A stretch of DNA of 57,782 nt from Bacteroidota bacterium (lineage in GTDB: Bacteria > Bacteroidota > Bacteroidia > Bacteroidales > UBA4417). The position numbers and the translations under genes were made by a program. This document shows, piece after piece, positions 1-8,873 of the stretch. The notes under the pieces were generated by a model. That model was not told where the DNA came from. It worked only from the letters and a program-made list of their open reading frames with translations, and did no database searches. How positions within the stretch are numbered: the stretch's first letter is position 1; each line of letters begins with the position of its first letter. The stretch is taken from assembly GCA_013376995.1 (NCBI GenBank), contig JACAAZ010000024.1, positions 1 to 57,782 on the forward strand, given 5' to 3'.

Positions 1-7
1 GTTGTAG

Positions 8-82
8 TGGGAGCACATGGATTCGAACCAAGGACCCTCTGCTTGTAAGGCAGATGCTCTGAACCAGCTGAGCTATGCTCCC
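8..82 (-). tRNA. tRNA-Val (anticodon TAC)
   Basis: Read on the minus strand this 75-base stretch folds as a full cloverleaf. The acceptor stem pairs GGGAGCA with TGCTCCC, with discriminator A at position 8. The D arm contains AGCTCAGCTGGTT, and the T arm contains GGTTCGAATCC. The anticodon stem TCTGC/GCAGA encloses the loop CTTACAA, which gives anticodon TAC (reads GUA valine codons). CCA is not encoded after the discriminator base. It lies at the left edge of the polysaccharide region, about 370 bases from the exosortase gene. Confidence 0.96.
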
Positions 83-448
83 TTAATGGAGGTGCAAAAA
101 TACTGCTTTTTATTAATCATCCAAATGCCTGGCAAAAAAAAGTTCAAATTGATCTGAAAATTTCTTCTTCAGCAGGCATTTTGATTTAAACACTCTTTAC
201 AAATTGAATTATTGAAGATTAGATTAGTACATATCGGCAGGCAAGCAAAATAAGTTATGTAAAGAGTCTCTGCATAGCGTAGCCTGTCTTGGACAAAAAA
301 ATAGCCACAAAGCCACTAAGCCACGAAGGAATCACAATAAAATGTTTAGGAAGTTGCTGATTAATAGATAGTAATAGTTAGAATTGACATTGTAAGTTTT
401 ATACAAGTCTTTTACTATTTTTACAATTCCCTAAACTCGTTGTCCTTT
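83..448. other. Gene-free stretch with one CACAAAG-type repeat
   Basis: No convincing reading frame lies in these 366 bases. The region is AT-rich. At about 303-330 it holds a copy of a CCACAAAG/CACTAAG repeat; the 17 bases 304-320 (GCCACAAAGCCACTAAG) recur exactly, inverted, at 50930-50946 on the other side of the polysaccharide cluster. I could not recognise a clear TAnnTTTG promoter for the following plus-strand gene. Confidence 0.6.
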
Positions 449-1042
449 ATGTTGAAGAAACTCATGGCTGAATGGAACCGGCTGAGGAAAATCCGGAGAC
501 TTGAACCAATTATCGACACCACTCTTTTTATTATTATCACCTTTGCAATCCATTATGCCTACCGCTATTGGGAACACCAGATGGATTTCAGTTTCTTCGG
601 ATTCCAGGTGCTTCCACCTGCCCTATTCTATTGGTTTACGGATGCCGTTTTCAGCAACAGCAGCTGGGTAGTTAGCCACCTTATCCCTATTCAAACCAGC
701 GGACGAACCTTCTTCTTTGAAAACCAGACCTCTATTAATATTGTTCCCAGTTGTTCAGGAATTCAGCAAATGCTGCAGTTCATCCTGCTCATTATTATCT
801 ATCCGGGGCCATGGAAACATAAATCCTGGTTCATTGTGCTTGGCAGCATAATTATCCACCTTACCAATGTATTCAGGATTTCAGGCTTATGTATTGTGAT
901 GGCACATTGGCCCAAATACTGGCATTGGTCGCATGATTACCCATTCAGAATTATCTTCTATGTGGTAATATTCTTCCTCTGGGTTATCTGGAACGATAAT
1001 TTCTACCATGGGAAATCAAAAGCCAAGATGAAAGCCGAATGA
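449..1042 (+). CDS. Exosortase/archaeosortase-family transpeptidase
   Basis: Integral membrane cysteine protease of the exosortase family. This family cleaves C-terminal sorting signals of exported proteins at the inner membrane and is typically linked to extracellular polysaccharide loci. With the ATG start at 449 the protein has 197 residues, several hydrophobic helices and the family's catalytic triad: Cys102 in PSCSG, Arg143 in NVFRISG and His162 in SHDYPF. A TTG start at 440 is also possible, but the ATG fits better. It is the only plus-strand gene next to the cluster, and its last 27 bases overlap the convergent Wzi-like gene. At about 200 residues it has the short, single-domain form seen in Bacteroidota rather than the longer proteobacterial EpsH. 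No protein in the window shows an obvious matching sorting signal. The family call is confident; the exact subfamily (XrtF, XrtN and so on) is not. Confidence 0.88.
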   Translation: MLKKLMAEWNRLRKIRRLEPIIDTTLFIIITFAIHYAYRYWEHQMDFSFFGFQVLPPALFYWFTDAVFSNSSWVVSHLIPIQTSGRTFFFENQTSINIVPSCSGIQQMLQFILLIIIYPGPWKHKSWFIVLGSIIIHLTNVFRISGLCIVMAHWPKYWHWSHDYPFRIIFYVVIFFLWVIWNDNFYHGKSKAKMKAE

Positions 1043-2692
1043 GATGGTATGAGTGTTACCCTGGTAAAATGCAGGTGTAAACATATCAAGGTATTGCTGT
1101 GAGCTTAGTCCATCAACATCAGCTCCTGTTACTGAACGGTTTTCGTAACTAATCCAGATTCCGGTATTGTTTAATAACTGGAAGCTTGCCATGAATTCCA
1201 GTGCTGTTGATTTCCACGTGATATCTGTCAGCATAGGGCGGTCTGCAATTTCAGGTACACGGATATAGGCATATTCATTTCCATGCTCAGCAAAAGTGTA
1301 TTCCCCTGTTAGGCTCAACCTTGCAATAGGTTTATAGCTCAGGGCAACATAAATTTCCCTGGAATTGTCCCTGAGGTAGTGACCTAGATTGTATTGATTG
1401 GATTCAAATGTCACAGCAGGAATGTCATGCTTGTAGGTTATTGGCGTAGTTTGAGTAAACTCAGCAGCTAGCCTGATATTTCGGATCGGGAAGTTTGAAA
1501 GGTCGAATCCACCCTTCCAGCTGATGAAGTTATGAGAAGTCTTGTTTTTGAGCCTTGTAACAGAAAATTCATCGATAAAGCTTGAAAGGTACAGATGCAA
1601 ATGCTTGATCTGCCGGGAACTTATGGTGAAAAACATCTGTGAGTTCTGGTTATCCACTCCGTGAGTTAAGGTATGATCCATGGATTTGTAGAATGCCATA
1701 GGAATCAGGTATGCCGGATGAACTCCTCCCATATCGGAATATACAATTGAGTTACCTAGAGAGATATACAGATTTTTGAATGGAATGATTGTCAGCATAT
1801 TGGCAGCGATGTATTTTTGTTTCATCACCGCCTTGTACTGGCCATTGTTATAATAGGATCGTGACGAATCCGTTACCTCGGAGACAAGCCATCCATGAAT
1901 ATAATTGAAATCGATCCACTTTGCCGGATGCAGGTGCAACCTGATATGAGCAAAGGAGGGTGTGCGGCCTGAGAAAATATTGCTGCCATGATTGTTATCG
2001 CCCCATACAAAATGGTCTTTCACCAGGCCGACATCACCCCATTTCCATTCATAGGTGATTCCACCGCGCATTTCTGAATAATCACCTCCTTTCCTGCCAC
2101 CATTATTCTCCTTGAATGCACCACCTGTTTCCTGGGTAAAATAACCCGGCCGGGCCATCAGCTCTGATTCATGGTTATCGCGCAGGCTTCCATACAAGAC
2201 CAGTTTTCCAATGCTGGCGTGAGCTTCTAAGCCTCCAAATGTATGATAGACATTGCCATTTTCGTTGGTCCTGTAATCAAAGCCATAGATCGGAGATGCT
2301 ACAAAGGTAAAAAGCTGATCCTTATAGATGATTCCTGTTGGATTCAGCGAGGTTGCCAGGTGCTGCTGCTTTTTGAAAATGTTTAATGGTTCCCGCCACC
2401 GGAGAGTATCTGGTTCAGTTCTTTCAGGCCTGTATGTTTTTTCGTAGAAAGTTAATTCACCGGATTGCCTTTTGTTAAGTGCAGTTCGCTTTTGTTCAGC
2501 TTCCTGGAGCTTTTGTCCTATATATGCTTTAGAATAGGGTTTGATAGCACTGTTTACAGAGATAATGCCTTCAGAGGCAAGTTCATCTATAAACAAATAG
2601 ATGTCTGAATTGCTTATATGCTCAGGTACAAATTGCGAAAATGCCCTCAGTGACATCACGAGGGCACTCATCAGGATTATTTTTTTGACCAT
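1016..2692 (-). CDS. Wzi-like capsule assembly outer-membrane protein
   Basis: Predicted outer-membrane beta-barrel of the capsule assembly Wzi family (558 residues), which in Gram-negative bacteria helps anchor capsule or polysaccharide to the cell surface. A signal peptide covers about residues 1-19 (basic MVKK start, hydrophobic core, cleavage after AFS). The N-terminal part contains an SLH-like/Wzi opening with a conserved Asp/Glu-rich stretch. The remainder is alternating aromatic beta strands, ending in a C-terminal phenylalanine (FGFHLGF), the usual signal for barrel assembly. It is the last minus-strand gene of the polysaccharide cluster and converges on the exosortase gene with a 27-base overlap. 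The start ATG at 2692 directly opens the signal peptide. Confidence 0.85.
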   Translation of the reverse strand: MVKKIILMSALVMSLRAFSQFVPEHISNSDIYLFIDELASEGIISVNSAIKPYSKAYIGQKLQEAEQKRTALNKRQSGELTFYEKTYRPERTEPDTLRWREPLNIFKKQQHLATSLNPTGIIYKDQLFTFVASPIYGFDYRTNENGNVYHTFGGLEAHASIGKLVLYGSLRDNHESELMARPGYFTQETGGAFKENNGGRKGGDYSEMRGGITYEWKWGDVGLVKDHFVWGDNNHGSNIFSGRTPSFAHIRLHLHPAKWIDFNYIHGWLVSEVTDSSRSYYNNGQYKAVMKQKYIAANMLTIIPFKNLYISLGNSIVYSDMGGVHPAYLIPMAFYKSMDHTLTHGVDNQNSQMFFTISSRQIKHLHLYLSSFIDEFSVTRLKNKTSHNFISWKGGFDLSNFPIRNIRLAAEFTQTTPITYKHDIPAVTFESNQYNLGHYLRDNSREIYVALSYKPIARLSLTGEYTFAEHGNEYAYIRVPEIADRPMLTDITWKSTALEFMASFQLLNNTGIWISYENRSVTGADVDGLSSQQYLDMFTPAFYQGNTHTISFGFHLGF

Positions 2693-2833
2693 TTTGTATG
2701 TAGTTCTGGTATGGTTATATACCGTTCCTCTTTTATTTTGCCATCCATTACCGGCTATAGGCTGGCTTCGGTTAATGCCAGGATAAGAGGAATCTTAATA
2801 GATCCATCATGTATTCATCAGGATCATGCTTCT

Positions 2834-4456
2834 CTATCCGCTTCGGGCTCTGCGGAAGGCAATATTAACAAACGCTTTCCACAGGTATTTGATGTCCGTC
2901 AGGATGGGATGTCTTTCATACTCATTCAGGTATTTCATTTCCGAAGCCATGATCTCTTGCAGTGTCTTAGGCATATCTGCATAAAATGGAGGTATAAGGC
3001 CTGGTTTGTGCTTTGTTCTTTTCTCCTTCAATTCGCGGGTGTATAAATTGAAATAGTGCTTGCTTAGAGGTCTTACCCCAACCAGTTTCAGATCGCCTTT
3101 TACCAAATTAAAGAGCATAGGCAATTCATCGATCCAGAACTTGCGCATTAGTTTTCCCAGTGTTGAAACCCTGAAATCATCCTTGAATTTTCCACCTTCC
3201 TGGAGGTCATTGTGTTTATATACGTAGTCCTGGAGGTATTCTGCAAACGGATGCATGGTCCGCATTTTATATACATGAATGACCTTACCGTTTTTTCCGA
3301 TTCGCCTAAGGCTAATTAACGGGCCATAAGTGGGGCTCATATCGAACTCAGGTTCTGTAACCTTACGGGCGACAAAAAATAGTTTGTTATTTATCTCCTG
3401 TTCTGCAATAACTTCAAATCCACAGGAATAAAGTCGTCCAAATGCTTCAGCTTTTGAAAGTGAACGGTCAAATCCCCGGGTTACAAAGAAGTATACTTTT
3501 TTCAGAATGAATAGCTTCGGGAAGACCCTCCTGAACATAAAATGGTAGAGGAAATAGAGTGTATAATTGATCACAGGAGGGTAGTTCTTCAGAACTCTTG
3601 CTTTAACGATTTCGTTGGTTTCTACGCAATCAATATATAAGCCTCCTACCGGCAGCTTTGTATTTACAGTTTCGATGAATTTATTAACCCAGCGGATATC
3701 GTTGATCAGCTTTAAATTCACAATGACGTTAAATACATCGGCTGGTACAGCCCTGATGTTGAACCTGGTCGTGGTTGAAACCATGAGCGTCTGGTTACGC
3801 GTCTTGTCAATATGCTGGCACATAAAGTCATATGCCTCAACATTCATTTCTTCGATGATCTCGGATTGGTACTTACCAAGGGTAAAGACCGGGTAATTCT
3901 CAATATTTGCTGTTGCAGGCAATTCTTCAGATTCCCTGGTTTTGGCCAAAGTCTCCATATGATGCAGGAAGACATCTATAGAATCTATCTTCTCCGAATC
4001 ACGATCGAGTTTACGGTGGTAATAGAACAGCAGAAAAAGGATTATTTCAAGGGATACCGACATCAATATCGTCCCAAATACAATCATCCTGGAGTACATG
4101 AAATGATTGAATCCGACAATCATTACCGTAATTACTCCTAAAGCTATGGAATCGCTGATGAGAACAGGGATAATAAAGTCTTTGAGATACTTTTTGTCAT
4201 CATAGGCATACTTCTTACTGGGAATGGATGCAGCCATCCATATACCGAGAAATATAATAAAGGGCTCAAAGTAGTATGGTAAATACACCCTGAGAGATGC
4301 AGGTTTAAGCCATATAAAGAAGAAAAAGGATGCTGTAATGATCAGGACATCAACAATATAAAACATCAGTACACGACGGCTCAAATGGATTGTAAAACTT
4401 TTCATTTTTACATCTGTGTCTGACTTCCCTGAATCAAATTTAACATTAAGTACCAT
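2834..4456 (-). CDS. Divergent initiating sugar-phosphate transferase with methyltransferase-like insert
   Basis: Likely transfers a sugar-1-phosphate to undecaprenyl phosphate to begin the repeat unit. The C-terminal part (residues about 375-465 of 540) carries recognisable bacterial sugar transferase motifs in order: GPLISLRRIGKNG, VYKMRTM, DDFRVSTLGKLMRK, IDELPMLFN, VKGDLKLVGVRPL. Four hydrophobic segments lie at about 29-50, 60-78, 93-116 and 123-146. Two things are odd. The Rossmann (CoA_binding_3-like) domain of WcaJ-type enzymes is missing, and residues 237-365 resemble the C-terminal half of a class I methyltransferase instead. The membrane-hairpin segment with the KR..D..P motif that normally precedes GPLI is also absent. 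The conserved KPGLTG loop reads KPGLIPPFY. The family call is sound; that it still initiates glycan synthesis is inference. Confidence 0.78.
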   Translation of the reverse strand: MVLNVKFDSGKSDTDVKMKSFTIHLSRRVLMFYIVDVLIITASFFFFIWLKPASLRVYLPYYFEPFIIFLGIWMAASIPSKKYAYDDKKYLKDFIIPVLISDSIALGVITVMIVGFNHFMYSRMIVFGTILMSVSLEIILFLLFYYHRKLDRDSEKIDSIDVFLHHMETLAKTRESEELPATANIENYPVFTLGKYQSEIIEEMNVEAYDFMCQHIDKTRNQTLMVSTTTRFNIRAVPADVFNVIVNLKLINDIRWVNKFIETVNTKLPVGGLYIDCVETNEIVKARVLKNYPPVINYTLYFLYHFMFRRVFPKLFILKKVYFFVTRGFDRSLSKAEAFGRLYSCGFEVIAEQEINNKLFFVARKVTEPEFDMSPTYGPLISLRRIGKNGKVIHVYKMRTMHPFAEYLQDYVYKHNDLQEGGKFKDDFRVSTLGKLMRKFWIDELPMLFNLVKGDLKLVGVRPLSKHYFNLYTRELKEKRTKHKPGLIPPFYADMPKTLQEIMASEMKYLNEYERHPILTDIKYLWKAFVNIAFRRARSG

Positions 4457-4624
4457 GCTTGTTTCCTATAACGCCCTGCTGTTTAAAAAGTTGATCGATA
4501 TATAACTATTATCTATATACAATTAATAAAACTGTTGGCTATAGGTAATATGAATTTTGACATGTTTTATGATTAATAATTGTCAAAGTTCCTGTCTGAA
4601 GGAATATTATCCTCCCGTTCGCGG

Positions 4625-5374
4625 TTATTTTTTTATTAAGAAACGTTTAACCTGGTTTTTGACATTCTGCATGATCAATTCACGTGTCCAGGCAACAGGA
4701 TGATCGCTCCATCGCTGGGGGTGAAAAGTGAACATCATCCGGGCCGGAAGTTTATCGACCTGTTCAATGATTTCCTGTGTATTGCGAAAGTTGAAAATAT
4801 GTTTACCGGAGACTTTATCACGTATGCTTACACTTGACCCGTTCCACCTTCTGCCGGTATCGGTCAGGTACCCTACCTCTTCAAAATCCGTGTCCAGGTA
4901 AGGCTCTCCTATGATCCCCAAATCGCGGTAACCGTATTTTTCCCAGAGTAACCGGTTATCATGTGGTGATCTGGGGCTACCATGCATGCAGATGGTTTGA
5001 ATAGGGGCCAGTTCTCGTAAAATTTCAAGGTTTTTGCAGAACTCATTGTAGGCTTTATCTATATCTCCTCCTGTAACATCCATGGTTTCATAGTGATAAC
5101 CAATTTCATGGCCCATGGATGCGATTTCCCTGATAACACCCTTGTCGAAGCTTTGCGGAACCATCCTGAAATAATAGGTTCCGCGTATGCTTTTTTCATG
5201 CTGTATCTTGGCAAATTCAAGAGAATTTTCCTTGCGTGCATCCACATCATGCCTTAATATGACAACCTGTGGAAAGGGAGACTGAATAAATTCAGCATAT
5301 GGTTGGAATCTAAATCTCCTGGATATTAAAGTATCAAGAAATTCCCTGTAGATATTTAGCGTAAAGTCTTTCAT
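4625..5374 (-). CDS. Polysaccharide deacetylase-like protein
   Basis: Carbohydrate esterase-4-type fold of 249 residues that probably removes N- or O-acetyl groups from the polymer or a precursor. The NodB-like motif 1 is RHDVD at residues 41-45, and the metal-binding motif 2 is represented by GHEIGYHYE at 88-96. Later histidines occur in CMHGSPRSPH and in FTFHPQRW near the C terminus. No signal peptide is visible, so it may act in the cytoplasm on a lipid-linked intermediate. Its start codon overlaps the stop of the upstream FemAB-like gene by one base (TAATG), indicating translational coupling. It is one of three deacetylase-type genes in the cluster. Confidence 0.82.
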   Translation of the reverse strand: MKDFTLNIYREFLDTLISRRFRFQPYAEFIQSPFPQVVILRHDVDARKENSLEFAKIQHEKSIRGTYYFRMVPQSFDKGVIREIASMGHEIGYHYETMDVTGGDIDKAYNEFCKNLEILRELAPIQTICMHGSPRSPHDNRLLWEKYGYRDLGIIGEPYLDTDFEEVGYLTDTGRRWNGSSVSIRDKVSGKHIFNFRNTQEIIEQVDKLPARMMFTFHPQRWSDHPVAWTRELIMQNVKNQVKRFLIKK

Positions 5375-6438
5375 TATCCTTGTTTCTTCCTGTCTCGCTG
5401 AAAAGTAATGATCTTGAAAAATGTAAGCACTATGTAGCCCAAACTTGCTAATAAATAGATAGGTTTATTGTTTACCAGCAGGAACCTGCCATAGTTAACG
5501 GTCCTGCCGCCGAACTTTGACTTGAATTCTCTCACTCCGTAGGGAATATCCGGGTTTCCTATTCCCATGAAATCGAATTTCTGGAATCCGTTTTTCGCAG
5601 CGTATTCAATGGCTGAGTATGTGAGCAGGACGCTGGGGTGGATTTTTTGGTAAGCTTTATCCTCGCCACAAATATACCATTCAAATAATGTCTTTCCCGG
5701 GCTTACCGGGCATACTATTCCACCAATTACATGACCTTTAAGCTTAGCAAGCAGTATAACCCCGAGTTTCCCCTTGTTGGATGCCTCAAGGAAGGTCTGA
5801 AAGAAGGATTCAGGAGGTAGTGGCTTATGGATCCTTGTACGGTACATTTTCTCAAGGATAAGATAGAATTCATGAATCTCTTCAACGGTCGTTGCCTGGA
5901 CTACTTCAGCCCCGTTCATAAGACTCTGCCGGGCTTGCCTGATCTTACTCTTGCTAATGCAATTAATTGTTTCTTCAGTATTGGCAGTGCGGACAATCAG
6001 GTTCAGGTGATCATGCTTAACAAAAGACTTACTCCTGAAAACGGGTTCAAACAGCGAAAGGTCAGTCAAATTCCGGATCTGGATGTAGAGTGATTTCTTT
6101 CGGACCTCTTTTATAAGTGCATCCAGGACAATTTCAGTCAGAAGTTCGGGATGTTCAGTATTTAAATCAATGATAGGCCCGCCATAAATAAGGGTCCGGG
6201 ATGAAAACTGACCCATCCAACCTTTGAAATCATCGATAATTACCGCCAGTAAAAGTATCCTGTAGGCGCCGTTCTCATCTTCCAATGCATATACCAAAGG
6301 CTTGTAGGAATTTACCGAAGCATACAGGTCGAACATTTCAGGTGACTGAAATATGGTACCATGTGGATGTGCCGAAACGAATTCGCTCCATTTTTCACGG
6401 TTTATTTCGCTGATTCCAAAAAGGAGTCTGAAATTCAT
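5374..6438 (-). CDS. FemAB/GNAT-type aminoacyl- or acyltransferase (copy 1)
   Basis: Double-GNAT-fold protein of the FemAB family (354 residues). Family members attach aminoacyl groups from aminoacyl-tRNA to peptidoglycan precursors, and relatives are a regular part of exosortase-linked EPS loci. The second GNAT domain carries the family signature near residues 285-311 (KFDFMGIGNPDIPYGVREF, then KSKFGG). A C-terminal hydrophobic helix at about 323-345 suggests membrane attachment, which is unusual for FemAB and fits work on a lipid-linked sugar. It is paralogous to the gene at 8874-9896, with the same GVRE-S/F-K-x-(R/K)FGG block. It is coupled to the downstream deacetylase. The substrate is unknown. 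Confidence 0.82.
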   Translation of the reverse strand: MNFRLLFGISEINREKWSEFVSAHPHGTIFQSPEMFDLYASVNSYKPLVYALEDENGAYRILLLAVIIDDFKGWMGQFSSRTLIYGGPIIDLNTEHPELLTEIVLDALIKEVRKKSLYIQIRNLTDLSLFEPVFRSKSFVKHDHLNLIVRTANTEETINCISKSKIRQARQSLMNGAEVVQATTVEEIHEFYLILEKMYRTRIHKPLPPESFFQTFLEASNKGKLGVILLAKLKGHVIGGIVCPVSPGKTLFEWYICGEDKAYQKIHPSVLLTYSAIEYAAKNGFQKFDFMGIGNPDIPYGVREFKSKFGGRTVNYGRFLLVNNKPIYLLASLGYIVLTFFKIITFQRDRKKQG

Positions 6439-6510
6439 AATTCAATCTTAACCCTGTATTAGCTTTTCCGGGCGATGTTTGCAGGGATTATTCAATCAAG
6501 GAACAATTTT

Positions 6511-6897
6511 TTAGGAAAAATACCTGGGTGGAACCAGGAGTATTATGGAACCGGCAATGAAACCGATCTCATTTGAAATCATGTCGTTGATACTGAAACT
6601 ACGATAGGTGAGGAAATACTGAATTCCTTCCATAATCGCTGCAACCACCAGCCCTGAAATAAGAGTCATGGGGATATTCATGCCTTTGATCCATCTTGCG
6701 ATGAAGGCATAGGGCAGGAATACCAGTCCGTGCAGCAGGTGGTCCAACCGGATATGAATCACCATCGTATTGTTCAGCGCAAAATTACTGCTGCTATTAA
6801 GAGGCAATATTGCAAGGAGCAGAAGTATACCAATATAACCCCAGAACAGCGTATTCCGATACCTGGCAGCCAGATTAAACAAATTAATCTTCAACAT
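6511..6897 (-). CDS. VanZ-family membrane protein
   Basis: Small inner-membrane protein (128 residues) with about four hydrophobic segments and VanZ-like signatures: an HIRLDHLLHG motif in the middle, then IMEGIQYF, followed by FSINDMISNEIGF (the usual E..Q, D..N..G pattern). VanZ proteins confer low-level teicoplanin resistance in enterococci, but homologues are common in polysaccharide and exosortase loci, where their role is not established. It sits between the FemAB copy 1 and DUF354 genes, 17 bases downstream of the latter, so it is very likely cotranscribed. Confidence 0.82.
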   Translation of the reverse strand: MLKINLFNLAARYRNTLFWGYIGILLLLAILPLNSSSNFALNNTMVIHIRLDHLLHGLVFLPYAFIARWIKGMNIPMTLISGLVVAAIMEGIQYFLTYRSFSINDMISNEIGFIAGSIILLVPPRYFS

Positions 6898-6914
6898 TTC
6901 TTGCCGACTTAGAG

Positions 6915-7997
6915 TTACTTGAAGGTTTTCTGATATTCGGGATCAGCTTTCATGATCCCATAGCTTTTAGGCCATTGTTCAACAAACCATTTCATGAATG
7001 CGGTTACATCGATTTTGTCGTCGAGCATTCTCTCCGATTTCTTTTTCCACATTTCCTTTGAAGAAAGATCTTTCAGTAGTTCCAGGCCTTTTGAAACAGA
7101 AGCCTGAAAATCCTGTTCAGAGGTTGTATAATTGAATACCAGGCCATATTGCTCTTCTTCCTCCCGCGTATAGCTTCGTCCTACATTGTCCAGGTATATT
7201 GCGGGGGTCCCCAGGATTGCCGCTTCCGATGCCATGGTCGCACTTTCACCATAAAGAAGGGAAGCTTGAGAAATCAGGTTATGAATTTTTTCGGGTGGAA
7301 TATGCAGAAGGTATTTTCCAAATTCCGGAGGGAGCTCCTTTTCTGAGGAAATAACAACTGTAGCATGTTTTGAGAATTCATTGACAGCGAATAGCTTATC
7401 CTTAATGCTGAGTCCTCTCTGACCGGTATCATGACTGGCATTCCAGGCAACGAACCTCAAGATCACAAAAGGTTTGGAAATGTGCGGTTTATTCTTTGAA
7501 AAGAAATCCGGATCGGGAGTGAAGCGGTTCGGGTGCAGGTAAGCCAGTTCATGATTGCCATAGTAGCGGATCTGCTTACTGCCCAAATCCCTGTGAAATG
7601 AAACCGGTACCAGGATAGCTTTCGTAAAAGGGCGATACAGGACTATTTGCTCCATATTTCCTGTATCTTCAACACTGATATGAGGAATTCCCAGTAACCA
7701 TGACATCTGGGCTGCATACATGGAGCTATGTCCTAAAGTTATGCCGGGCCTGAACTTCAGCAAAGTTCTCATCATTTTGATATTAAAAATGATGAGCCCC
7801 AGTATCTTCCCAATTTTGTTTTTGAACGGGCGGCCAAAGGTGACATACGGCAATTGGTATGCTTTCAGCAATGCAATCACATTTTCTTTTTCACGGCAGG
7901 TAAAAAGTACGTCATGCCCGTCTTTCCCCAGTTCTGAAGCCAGGTTTCGAAAGATGTGCACATGAGCAGGATGCCCTATGTCAATGAGGATTTTCAA
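6915..7997 (-). CDS. DUF354-family glycosyltransferase-like protein
   Basis: A GT-B-fold protein of 360 residues of the DUF354 family. The N terminus MKILIDIGHPAHVHIFRNL is the family hallmark. A glycine- and serine-rich block (LLYGESATMASEAAILGTPAIYL) in the second half corresponds to the nucleotide-sugar binding region of GT-B enzymes such as UDP-GlcNAc 2-epimerase and MurG-like transferases. No transmembrane helix is seen. It probably transfers a sugar or activates one for the repeat unit; donor and acceptor cannot be told. It lies 18 bases downstream of the WecG-like gene. Confidence 0.78.
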   Translation of the reverse strand: MKILIDIGHPAHVHIFRNLASELGKDGHDVLFTCREKENVIALLKAYQLPYVTFGRPFKNKIGKILGLIIFNIKMMRTLLKFRPGITLGHSSMYAAQMSWLLGIPHISVEDTGNMEQIVLYRPFTKAILVPVSFHRDLGSKQIRYYGNHELAYLHPNRFTPDPDFFSKNKPHISKPFVILRFVAWNASHDTGQRGLSIKDKLFAVNEFSKHATVVISSEKELPPEFGKYLLHIPPEKIHNLISQASLLYGESATMASEAAILGTPAIYLDNVGRSYTREEEEQYGLVFNYTTSEQDFQASVSKGLELLKDLSSKEMWKKKSERMLDDKIDVTAFMKWFVEQWPKSYGIMKADPEYQKTFK

Positions 7998-8015
7998 CTT
8001 CGCTGCTTCGTTATA

Positions 8016-8843
8016 TCAATTATCCATGCCGGTTAATGGTGCATTGATGCCTTTGTGAAAGAATCCCGGGATTGAAAAATCCTTTTTTCTCAAAATATAG
8101 GTGCGGAATATCAGGGATGGGATCATCCCAAGCACAACATAGGATAGGTAAACAATTGAATCCTTGAACAACCTCCTTGGCTCCTGGACAAACCGGTATA
8201 ACCATGCTAAACCGATCTTTTTAATAAACCTTGGCGTCGGCTTGGTAAAATCAGCGAGAATATCGATCACTCCCCCGCAGGGAATTATTATTTTGCAATC
8301 AAGGTCATCTTTCCATTTCTGTGCAAATCGTTCCTTCATAGGCGATGAAATTCCTATAAGCAAAATGTCTGGTTTGTTCTTATTAATGAAATCTACGATT
8401 TCCGGTTCTCCATCTTGCTTAAAATATCCATGGTGCCCTTCCTTAACCTGTATCCCGGGAAATTTTTTCCTGATGTTTTCAGTGGCTTTCTTATTGATCA
8501 CATCCTTGGCGCCCAGCAGCATCACAGAATACGAATTCTGATTTGCCAGGTCCAATGAGTGGTTAACCATGTTTGGAATAGATATATCCGATTTAATTGG
8601 GTAGCGAAGGAGTTTGGCAAGCAAATAAAATCCTCGCCCATCAGCTACCAGGATGTCAAATTGATTTGAAAAGATGGCAATTTCAGGGAAGAATTTGAAG
8701 TAAGGCAGAATCCCGAAGGAGTATCCGTAAAGTATCTTCTTCTGACCGGAGTCAATACTTTGCTTAATCTCTTGTACCAAATCGTCCTCTGTAAACGACG
8801 AAAGCTTCAATCCAAAGAAATTGAATGACTTGACTCTATTCAT
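8016..8843 (-). CDS. WecG/TagA/CpsF-family glycosyltransferase
   Basis: GT26-type transferase (275 residues) of the family that adds ManNAc, ManNAcA or glucose to lipid-linked acceptors (WecG, TagA, CpsF). Motifs in order: VADGRG at residues 66-71 (catalytic Asp region), VMLLGAK, GYF, PDILLIGISSPMKERF, CGGVIDILADFTKPTPRF and a terminal WLYRFVQEPRRL amphipathic helix that associates with the membrane in TagA. About 30 extra C-terminal residues follow, with a hydrophobic stretch. It probably acts early in repeat-unit assembly. Confidence 0.88.
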   Translation of the reverse strand: MNRVKSFNFFGLKLSSFTEDDLVQEIKQSIDSGQKKILYGYSFGILPYFKFFPEIAIFSNQFDILVADGRGFYLLAKLLRYPIKSDISIPNMVNHSLDLANQNSYSVMLLGAKDVINKKATENIRKKFPGIQVKEGHHGYFKQDGEPEIVDFINKNKPDILLIGISSPMKERFAQKWKDDLDCKIIIPCGGVIDILADFTKPTPRFIKKIGLAWLYRFVQEPRRLFKDSIVYLSYVVLGMIPSLIFRTYILRKKDFSIPGFFHKGINAPLTGMDN

Positions 8844-8873
8844 AGCTTAACAGGATTTTCAACAGGCTGATCC

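Noticed and set aside
2711-3046. Plus-strand open frame antisense to the sugar transferase gene
   Set aside because: It lies on the opposite strand of a well-supported gene and shows no recognisable protein features. Many similar frames across the window were dismissed for the same reason.
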